NCBI GenBank assembly: GCA_023396115.1
Contig: JAEWXC010000099.1
Coordinates: forward strand, 1 to 19,166
Reading direction: 5' to 3'
DNA from: Actinomycetes bacterium
Lineage (GTDB): Bacteria; Actinomycetota; Actinomycetes; Propionibacteriales; Nocardioidaceae
Length of the DNA: 19,166 nucleotides
This document shows positions 13,266 through 19,166 of the stretch, in pieces. The position numbers and the translations under genes are program-made. The notes under the pieces were generated by a model, which saw only the letters and a list, made by a program, of their open reading frames with translations, searched no databases and was not told the origin of the DNA. Position 1 is the stretch's first letter; every line of letters begins with the position of its first letter.

Positions 13266-15221
13266 TCATGCCAGGTTCACCGCCAGCAGGGCCAGGACCA
13301 CGACCAGCACGCCGCCGAACACCGAGAGGGCGTAGGAGCGGACGTAGCCGTTCTGGATCCGGCGGGACAGCCGCGAGAGCAGGTTCGCGGTGGCCGCGCC
13401 GCCCTCGACGACGCCGTCCACGGCGGCCCGGTCGGCGGTGACCAGGGCACCCACCAGCGCCCGGCCCGGACCGACCACGACCCCGTCGTTGATCGCGTCG
13501 CCGTACAGGTCCGCCCGGGCGGCCCGGGTGAGCACCGACACGTCGGTGGGGGCCTCGCGGGGCACCTCGCGCCGCCCGACCAGCAGCCAGGCCAGGGCGA
13601 CGCCCACGGCGACGACCGCGACGATGATCAGGGTGATCACGATCGCCGGCAGCGGCGGGTCGTGGTGCACCCCGTGGCCGGTGACCGGCTCGAGGAACTC
13701 CACGATCCAGTCGCCCAGCAGGAGCAGCCCGCCGAAGACGCTCATCGCGGCCAGCACGACCAGCGGACCGGTCATCACCTTCGGCGACTCGTGCGGGTGG
13801 ACCCCGTCGGCCCAGCGCTTCTCACCGAAGAAGGTCATCAGCATCAGCCGGGTCATGTAGAAGCCGGTGATGCCGGCGCCGAGCAGCGCCAGCAGCCCGA
13901 CCAGCAGGTTGTCGGCCAGCGCCGTCTCGATGATCTTGTCCTTGGACCAGAAGCCCGAGAAGAACGGGAAGCCGATGATCGCCAGGTAGCCCATCGCGAA
14001 GGTCAGGAACGTCACCGGCATCGCCCGGCGCAGTGCCCCGTAGTGGCGCATGTCGACGTCGTCGTCCATCCCGTGCATCACCGAGCCGGCACCCAGGAAC
14101 ATGTTGGCCTTGAAGAAGCCGTGGGTGAGCAGGTGGAAGATCGCGAACGGGTAGCCGACCGGACCCAGTCCGGCGGCGAGCATCATGTAGCCGATCTGGC
14201 TCATCGTGGAGCCGGCCAGGGCCTTCTTGATGTCGTCCTTGGCGCAGCCGATGACCGCACCCCACAGCATCGTCACGACCGCCACCACGACCACCGCGGT
14301 CTGGGCGGTCGGGGTGAGCTCGTAGATGAAGTTGGAGCGGACCACCAGGTAGACGCCGGCGGTGACCATGGTCGCGGCGTGGATCAGGGCCGAGACCGGC
14401 GTCGGGCCCTCCATCGCGTCCAGCAGCCACGCCTGCAGCGGCACCTGGGCGGACTTGCCGCACGCGGCGAGCAGGAGCAGCAGGCCGAGCACGGTCAGCC
14501 AGTTCTCCGAGGCGCCCGCGGCGAGGTGGCTCACCGCACCGAAGTCGGTGGTGCCGAACAGGAAGAACATCGCCGAGATGGCCAGCGCCAGGCCGATGTC
14601 GCCGACCCGGTTGATGACGAACGCCTTCTTCGCCGCGGCCGCCGCGGACGGCTTGTGCTGCCAGAAGCCGATCAGCAGGTAGGAGGCGAGACCGACGCCC
14701 TCCCAGCCCAGGAAGACCACGACGTAGTTGCCGGCCAGGACCAGGGTGAGCATCGCGGCGACGAACAGGTTGAGGTACCCGAAGAACCGGCGGCGCCGCG
14801 GGTCGTGGGACATGTAGCCGATCGAGTAGACGTGGATCAGCGACCCGACCCCGGTGATCAGCAGCAGGAACAGTGAGGTCAGCGGGTCGTAGAGCAGGTT
14901 CATGTCGACGCTCGAGGAGCCGACGGTGAACCAGTTCCACAGGTGCTGGCCGATCTGCCTGTCGTCCTCGGCGCGGCCGGTCAGGGAGAAGAACAGCGTC
15001 AGGCTGAGCACGAACGAGCCGACGGCTGCGGCGGTGCCGATCAGGTGTCCGTGCCGGTCCAGGGCGCCCCTGGCGAACGGCGCGACCACCAGCAGCAGCA
15101 CGGCCCCGAGCAGCGGCAGGGCGATGACCAGCCAGAGCAGCCCGAAGACCCCGTCCGCGGCGACCGGGTCGACCACCGGGGCTCCACTGCCGGACTCGGC
15201 GAGCAGGTTCACTGCATTCAT
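13266..15221 (-). CDS. nuoL: NADH-quinone oxidoreductase subunit L
   Basis: The largest antiporter-like subunit at the distal end of the complex I membrane arm, 651 aa, about 16 membrane segments plus the C-terminal lateral helix region. Visible features are HVYSIGYMSHDPRRRRFFGYLNLF, Glu174 in FLGWEGVGLASYLLIGFW, Lys198/199 in KKAFVINRVGDIG, QVPLQAWLLDAMEGPTPVSALIHAATMVTAGVYL, and FSGFWSKDKI. The ATG at 15221 follows GAGGTGA at good spacing. A GTG at 15230 in frame would overlap that RBS and is less likely. It starts 10 bp after the nuoK stop. The hydrophilic stretch from about residue 555 to 590 contains the lateral-helix connection. Confidence 0.96.
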   Translation of the reverse strand: MNAVNLLAESGSGAPVVDPVAADGVFGLLWLVIALPLLGAVLLLVVAPFARGALDRHGHLIGTAAAVGSFVLSLTLFFSLTGRAEDDRQIGQHLWNWFTVGSSSVDMNLLYDPLTSLFLLLITGVGSLIHVYSIGYMSHDPRRRRFFGYLNLFVAAMLTLVLAGNYVVVFLGWEGVGLASYLLIGFWQHKPSAAAAAKKAFVINRVGDIGLALAISAMFFLFGTTDFGAVSHLAAGASENWLTVLGLLLLLAACGKSAQVPLQAWLLDAMEGPTPVSALIHAATMVTAGVYLVVRSNFIYELTPTAQTAVVVVAVVTMLWGAVIGCAKDDIKKALAGSTMSQIGYMMLAAGLGPVGYPFAIFHLLTHGFFKANMFLGAGSVMHGMDDDVDMRHYGALRRAMPVTFLTFAMGYLAIIGFPFFSGFWSKDKIIETALADNLLVGLLALLGAGITGFYMTRLMLMTFFGEKRWADGVHPHESPKVMTGPLVVLAAMSVFGGLLLLGDWIVEFLEPVTGHGVHHDPPLPAIVITLIIVAVVAVGVALAWLLVGRREVPREAPTDVSVLTRAARADLYGDAINDGVVVGPGRALVGALVTADRAAVDGVVEGGAATANLLSRLSRRIQNGYVRSYALSVFGGVLVVVLALLAVNLA

Positions 15222-15231
15222 CCCTCTCACC

Positions 15232-15528
15232 TCAGTACTTCAGCAGGCTCGCGTCGTCGACCGAGGCCGAGCGACGGGTCCGGAAGATGGTCATGATGAT
15301 CGCCAGCCCGATCACGACCTCGGCAGCTGCCACGACCATCACGAAGAACGCCGCGACCTGTCCGTCGAGGTTGCCGTGCTGGCGGGCGAAGGCGACCAGG
15401 GCCAGGTTGCAGGCGTTGAGCATCAGCTCCACGCACATGAAGACCACGATCGCGTTGCGCCGGACCAGCACGCCCACGGCGCCGATGGTGAACAGGATCG
15501 CCGAGAGGACGACGTAGTGCTCGGTCAT
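15232..15528 (-). CDS. nuoK: NADH-quinone oxidoreductase subunit K
   Basis: A small three-helix membrane subunit of complex I linking the quinone module to the antiporter-like subunits, 98 aa, normal family length. Conserved glutamates on the proton path are visible in VFMCVELMLNACNLALVAF (helix 2) and VMVVAAAEVVIGLAIIMTIFR (helix 3). ATG 15528 overlaps the nuoJ stop (ATGA, 15525-15528), so it is probably translated by coupling. A short polar tail ends in ASLLKY. Confidence 0.97.
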   Translation of the reverse strand: MTEHYVVLSAILFTIGAVGVLVRRNAIVVFMCVELMLNACNLALVAFARQHGNLDGQVAAFFVMVVAAAEVVIGLAIIMTIFRTRRSASVDDASLLKY

Positions 15529-16340
15529 GCCTGCTCCTCGGTTCCCTCGCGCCCGGCGTCACCGTCGGGGGTCTCGTCCGGGTCCGTCGCGCGCGGCACG
15601 TGGCCGAGCTGCTCGCGGACGCCGGTGACGTCGTCGGCGGGTGCGGTGCGCACCGAGCCGCGGGCGGCCAGCACCCGGCTGATCGAGCTCTCCGCGACCG
15701 TGCCGTCGGGCAGCAGTGCGGGGGTGTCGACGGCGTTGTGCCGGGCGTAGACGCCCGGTGCCGGCAGCGGACCGAGGTGCTTGCCGCTCTCGCCGTAGTC
15801 GCGCACCCGCTCGGCGGCCAGGTCGGCCTGGGACGCCTTCGGGGTGAGACGCTCGCGGTGCGCCAGCACCATCGCGCCGATGGCGGCGGTGATCAGCAGC
15901 GCGCTGGTCGCCTCGAAGACGAAGACGTACTTGCTGAACAGCAGGTCGGCCAGGGCCTCGACGTTGCCACCCTCGTTGGCGGCCTCCAGACCCACGGCAC
16001 CGCCCAGGCTCAGCTGTCCCACCCCCAGGACCAGGGTGATCCCGACCAGCAGACCCAGCACCGCGGCCAGGAACCGCTGGCCACGAATGGTCTCCACCAC
16101 CGAGTCCGAGGCGTCGACGCCGACCAGCATCAGCACGAACAGGAAGAGCATCAGGATCGCGCCGGTGTAGACGATGATCTGCACCGCGAACAGGAACGGG
16201 GCCTCCAGACCGGCGTACAGCACGGCCAGGCTCATCATCACCACGGCCAGCAGCAGCGCGGCGTGCACGGCCTTGCGCACGAACAGCAGCCCCAGGGCGG
16301 CGAGCACCATCACCGGCGCCAGCATCCAGAACGCGGTCAC
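15525..16340 (-). CDS. nuoJ: NADH-quinone oxidoreductase subunit J
   Basis: A five-helix membrane subunit of complex I, 271 aa. Helices occupy roughly residues 1-165, including the characteristic APFLFAVQIIVYTGAILMLFLFVLMLVG segment with its pi-bulge helix. The remaining 100 or so residues are a hydrophilic tail containing LPAPGVYARHNAVDTPALLPDG, a motif shared with other actinobacterial NuoJ, and an acidic end. This makes it longer than the enterobacterial protein (about 184 aa). The GTG at 16340 overlaps the nuoI stop (GTGA) and begins at the first helix; the open frame upstream is a shadow of nuoI. Confidence 0.95.
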   Translation of the reverse strand: MTAFWMLAPVMVLAALGLLFVRKAVHAALLLAVVMMSLAVLYAGLEAPFLFAVQIIVYTGAILMLFLFVLMLVGVDASDSVVETIRGQRFLAAVLGLLVGITLVLGVGQLSLGGAVGLEAANEGGNVEALADLLFSKYVFVFEATSALLITAAIGAMVLAHRERLTPKASQADLAAERVRDYGESGKHLGPLPAPGVYARHNAVDTPALLPDGTVAESSISRVLAARGSVRTAPADDVTGVREQLGHVPRATDPDETPDGDAGREGTEEQA

Positions 16341-16894
16341 TTCTCCTCCTCCGCGCGGGTGCCGGCCGAGAAGGTGCCGCGGTAGTAGTCGCCCTCGTCG
16401 TCGGAGAGCCGCATCGGGTGCGGCGGCTGCTCCATGCCGGGCAGCAGCGGTGCCAGCAGGTCCGACTTCTCGTAGATCAGCGCCTCGCGGCTGGTGTCGG
16501 CCAGCTCGTACTCGTTGGTCATCGTCAGCGCCCGGGTCGGGCAGGCCTCGATGCACAGCCCGCACAGGATGCAGCGCAGGTAGTTGATCTGGTAGACGCG
16601 GCCGTACCGCTCCCCGGGGCTGAACCGCTGGCCGGAGGCGTCGTCGTTGGAGTCACCCTCGACGTAGATCGCGTCCGCCGGGCAGGCCCAGGCGCACAGC
16701 TCGCAGCCGATGCACTTCTCCAGCCCGTCGGGCCAGCGGTTGAGCTGGTGCCGGCCGTGGAAGCGCGGGGCGGTGGGCAGCTTCTCGAAGGGGTACTGCT
16801 CGGTGACGACCTTGCGGAACATCGTCCGGAAGGTCACCCCGAACCCGGCGACCGGGTCCCAGAGCTGTTCCTTCAGCGTCGGCGACTCACTCAT
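16337..16894 (-). CDS. nuoI: NADH-quinone oxidoreductase subunit I
   Basis: The ferredoxin-like subunit that carries clusters N6a and N6b from the peripheral arm towards the quinone site, 185 aa. Two complete [4Fe-4S] motifs are present: Cys61, 64, 67 and 71 in CIGCELCAWACP, and Cys108, 111, 114 and 118 in CILCGLCIEACP. The N-terminal amphipathic segment (GFGVTFRTMFRKVVTEQYPFEK) fits membrane association. ATG 16894 overlaps the nuoH stop (ATGA). The acidic C-terminal 40 residues are typical of high-GC Gram-positive forms. Confidence 0.97.
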   Translation of the reverse strand: MSESPTLKEQLWDPVAGFGVTFRTMFRKVVTEQYPFEKLPTAPRFHGRHQLNRWPDGLEKCIGCELCAWACPADAIYVEGDSNDDASGQRFSPGERYGRVYQINYLRCILCGLCIEACPTRALTMTNEYELADTSREALIYEKSDLLAPLLPGMEQPPHPMRLSDDEGDYYRGTFSAGTRAEEEK

Positions 16895-18294
16895 CGGTTC
16901 TCCTCACCGGTGCTGCCGGGGACGGTGCTGGTGGTGCCGGCGGCGCGGGCGGCGCTGCCGGGGAACTCCAGCGGGGCGGCGGCACCGCGGACGGCGCCAC
17001 CAGCGGGCATGGGCGGGGTCGGGAAGGCGCCGGTCCCGGCCGGGGGCTCCTCGGTCTCGTCCTCCTCGACGGCCTTCGGGCCGACGAAGATCGCGACCAG
17101 CGCGACGGCCAGGATCACGCCCAGCACGATCATCAGCGGGCGCCGCTCGATGCCCTCGGGCCCGGTCAGCACCCGGATCGTGGCGACCAGGACGATCCAG
17201 GCCAGCGAGATCGGGATGAGCCGCTTCCAGCCGAGCGCCATGAACTGGTCGTAGCGGTAGCGGGGCAGGGTGCCGCGCAGCCAGATGAACATGAAGATGA
17301 ACAGGAACATCTTGGCGAAGAACCACAGCACCGGCCAGTAGCCGGAGTTGGCGCCGTCCCAGATCGAGATCGGCCACGGCGCCGTCCAGCCACCCAGGAA
17401 GAGCGTGGTGGCCAGGGCCGAGACGGTCGCCATGTTGATGTACTCGGCGAGGAAGAACAGCGCGAACTTCAGGCTGGAGTACTCGGTGTGGAAGCCACCG
17501 ACCAGCTCACCCTCGGCCTCGGGGAGGTCGAAGGGCGCCCGGTTGGTCTCGCCGACCATCGAGATCACGTAGATGACGAACGAGGGCAGCAGCAGCAGCG
17601 CGAACCAGCCGGGGACGGTGATGTCCATCCCGAACAGCTCGACCTGCCGGCTGGCCTGGGCGGTGACGATCTCGGAGGTCGACATCGAGCCGGCGTACAT
17701 GAAGACCGCGACCAGGGCCAGGCCCATCGCGACCTCGTAGGAGATCATCTGCGCGCTCGAGCGCAGGCCGCCCAGCAGCGAGTAGGTCGACCCGGAGGAC
17801 CAGCCGCCCAGGACGATGCCGTAGATGCCGATCGAGGCGATCGCCATGACGAACAGCACCGCGACCGGCATGTCGGTCAGCTGCAGCGGGGTGGTGTGGC
17901 CGAAGAAGTTGACCTCCGGGCCGAACGGGATCACCGCGAACGTGACGAACGAGGGGACCACCACCAGCACCGGCGCCAGGATGAAGACCACCTTGTCGGC
18001 GTTCTTCGGGGTCAGGTCCTCCTTGAGCGCCAGCTTCACGCCGTCGGCCAGGGACTGCAGCAGACCGAACGGGCCGTTGACGTTGGGGCCGATGCGGTGC
18101 TGCATCCGGGCCACCACGCGGCGCTCGAACCAGATGTTGAACAGCGTCAGCAGCACCAGCACGACGAAGATCAGCAGCGACTTCACGAGGACGACCCACA
18201 GCGGGTCGTTGCCGAACGACCCGAGGCGGTCGGTCTCGTCCGGCGCTGCCGCGGCCAGGCCGCCCAGCGTGGACAGTGTGGTCAGGACGCTCAC
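16891..18294 (-). CDS. nuoH: NADH-quinone oxidoreductase subunit H
   Basis: The membrane subunit that forms much of the quinone-binding chamber and meets the peripheral arm, 467 aa. About eight or nine membrane segments are visible. Family motifs are ERRVVARMQHRIGPNVNGPFGLLQSLADGVKL, the acidic proton-path region around SYEVAMGLALV, ETNRAPFDLPEAEGELVGGFHTEYSS, and RGTLPRYRYDQFMALGWKRLIP. After the last helix (about residue 400) there is a tail of roughly 60 residues rich in Pro, Ala, Gly and Glu that makes the protein well longer than the E. coli one (about 325 aa). GTG 18294 overlaps the nuoG stop (GTGA) and lies just before the first conserved segment. Confidence 0.96.
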   Translation of the reverse strand: MSVLTTLSTLGGLAAAAPDETDRLGSFGNDPLWVVLVKSLLIFVVLVLLTLFNIWFERRVVARMQHRIGPNVNGPFGLLQSLADGVKLALKEDLTPKNADKVVFILAPVLVVVPSFVTFAVIPFGPEVNFFGHTTPLQLTDMPVAVLFVMAIASIGIYGIVLGGWSSGSTYSLLGGLRSSAQMISYEVAMGLALVAVFMYAGSMSTSEIVTAQASRQVELFGMDITVPGWFALLLLPSFVIYVISMVGETNRAPFDLPEAEGELVGGFHTEYSSLKFALFFLAEYINMATVSALATTLFLGGWTAPWPISIWDGANSGYWPVLWFFAKMFLFIFMFIWLRGTLPRYRYDQFMALGWKRLIPISLAWIVLVATIRVLTGPEGIERRPLMIVLGVILAVALVAIFVGPKAVEEDETEEPPAGTGAFPTPPMPAGGAVRGAAAPLEFPGSAARAAGTTSTVPGSTGEENR

Positions 18295-19166
18295 TGGTCC
18301 GCTCCCTTCACGGTGACCCGGCTGCCGGGTGAGGCGAGGTCGACCAGGACCCCGTGACCCGTGGAGTTGCTGGGCACCCAGACCGTGCCGTCGACGACGT
18401 CGGCGACCTCGACCGGCCAGGTGCTCGTGCCCCGGTCACCGGTCAGGGTGATCGCGGTGGGCTGGCCGAGCTCGGCGTGCAGGGCCGCCCCGATCCGGGC
18501 GACCGGGCGCCGGGCGGTGGCGGCCAGCGAGGTGGCGCCGGCCTGCAGGCTGCCGTGGTCGAGCAGCAGCTTCCAGGTGGCCAGCACCAGTCCCTCCCCC
18601 GCGGCCGGTGCGGAGCCGGCGACGCTCGGGGCGGGCGTGCGGTCGCCGTCCCAGGCACCCAGCGCGGCCAGTTCGGCGGCCGCCTCGGCGGTGGTGCGGA
18701 AGCCGAGCGACCGGCCGTGGCCGAGTTCCTCGAGCTCCTCGGCGATCCCGGCGAGCAGGCGCAGGTCGGGCAGGGTGCGCGGGTCGCTGAAGACCTGTTC
18801 GAAGGCGCGGTGCCGTCCGTCCCAGGTGACGAAGGTGCCGGCCCGGTCGGTGACCGGGGCCACCGGGAGGACCACGTCGGCCCGGTCGGTGACCGCGGTG
18901 GCGTTGACCTCCAGGGAGACCACGAACGCGGCGTCCAGGGCGGCCAGGAAGGCCGCCGGGTCGGCGGTGTCGGCCGGGTCCACGCCACCGACGACGACTC
19001 CGCCGAGGGCACCGGAACCCAGTGCCGCGACGATCCCGTCCAGGTCACGCCCCGCGGCGTCGGGCGGGTGCTCGACGCCCCACGCGGCGGCCAGGTCGAC
19101 CCGGGCCGCGGCGTCGGCGACCGGGCGGCCGCCGGGCAGCAGACCGGGCAGCGCGCCGGCCTCGAC
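18291..19166 (-). CDS. nuoG: NADH-quinone oxidoreductase subunit G, C-terminal part (cut by window edge)
   Basis: The last 291 codons of NuoG, the large Fe-S subunit of the complex I peripheral arm; the frame is open to the edge of the window. The visible part belongs to the molybdopterin-oxidoreductase-like domain: EAGALPGLLPGGRPVAD, then GVDPADTADPAAFLAAL, AFVVSLEVNATAVTDRADVVLPVAPVTDRAGTFVTWDGRHRAFEQVF (a hallmark stretch), and a C-terminal molydop-binding-like region. The N-terminal cluster-binding cysteines lie outside the window. The stop overlaps the nuoH start by 4 bp. An internal GTG at 18983 is not the real start, because coding sequence continues upstream in the same frame. Confidence 0.93.
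   Translation of the reverse strand, partial: VEAGALPGLLPGGRPVADAAARVDLAAAWGVEHPPDAAGRDLDGIVAALGSGALGGVVVGGVDPADTADPAAFLAALDAAFVVSLEVNATAVTDRADVVLPVAPVTDRAGTFVTWDGRHRAFEQVFSDPRTLPDLRLLAGIAEELEELGHGRSLGFRTTAEAAAELAALGAWDGDRTPAPSVAGSAPAAGEGLVLATWKLLLDHGSLQAGATSLAATARRPVARIGAALHAELGQPTAITLTGDRGTSTWPVEVADVVDGTVWVPSNSTGHGVLVDLASPGSRVTVKGADQ

Noticed and set aside
11675..13441. A 588-codon open frame on the plus strand opposite nuoM, and similar ones opposite nuoL (13662-14876), nuoH (17488-18357) and korA (4199-5956, minus)
   Set aside because: These are mirror frames created by high GC and lack of stop codons. Their translations are His/Gln/Gly/Arg-rich low complexity, and the opposite strand carries unmistakable nuo and kor genes.
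18291..18983. A separate 230-aa gene starting at GTG 18983
   Set aside because: The same frame stays open to the window edge with NuoG-like sequence, so this is the 3' part of nuoG and not an independent gene.

Overview
This is a high-GC, densely coding window from an actinobacterium. I infer a Propionibacteriales/Nocardioidaceae-type aerobe. The reasons are the GC-rich third codon positions, frequent GTG starts, 4-bp stop/start overlaps, a mycobacterial-style KorAB pair, an actinobacterial nuo order ending in a polyprenyl diphosphate synthase, and a small lysine-rich secreted protein. The genus cannot be fixed from this sequence alone.

Layout. (1) Positions 74-3831, minus strand: a complete sulfate/thiosulfate ABC importer operon, cysP-cysT-cysW-cysA. 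All junctions overlap. It has a recognisable promoter, a leader hairpin and a terminal hairpin. (2) Positions 3832-4285: the longest non-coding stretch. It carries the divergent control regions of cysP (minus) and korA (plus), including a 14-bp site matching the published KstR-type palindrome and an overlapping 8-4-8 inverted repeat. (3) Positions 4286-7317, plus strand: korA-korB, the two subunits of CoA-dependent 2-oxoglutarate:ferredoxin oxidoreductase, closed by a perfect hairpin at 7336-7365. (4) Positions 7387-7776, minus: a small, very basic exported protein of unknown function. (5) Positions 7923-8828, plus: a RarD/EamA-family permease that looks leaderless. (6) Positions 8901-9074: a tandem array of about eight 22-bp units between two convergent genes. 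(7) Positions 9082-19166, minus: the distal part of the NADH dehydrogenase I (complex I) operon, in transcription order nuoG (3' part, cut by the window edge), H, I, J, K, L, M, N, then a long-chain polyprenyl diphosphate synthase gene coupled to nuoN.

How they fit together. KorAB feeds low-potential electrons from 2-oxoglutarate to ferredoxin in the TCA cycle. NDH-1 passes NADH electrons to menaquinone while pumping protons. The synthase behind nuoN probably makes the isoprenoid tail of that menaquinone. The cys operon brings in sulfate, which supplies sulfur for cysteine and for the many Fe-S clusters of these enzymes.

Most of the window is core metabolism. I see no phage, insertion sequence, CRISPR array, tRNA, rRNA or convincing new multi-gene system. 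The signals most worth following are non-coding: the KstR-like site before korAB, the 22-bp tandem array, a G-quadruplex motif in the nuoL-nuoM gap, and the cysP leader.
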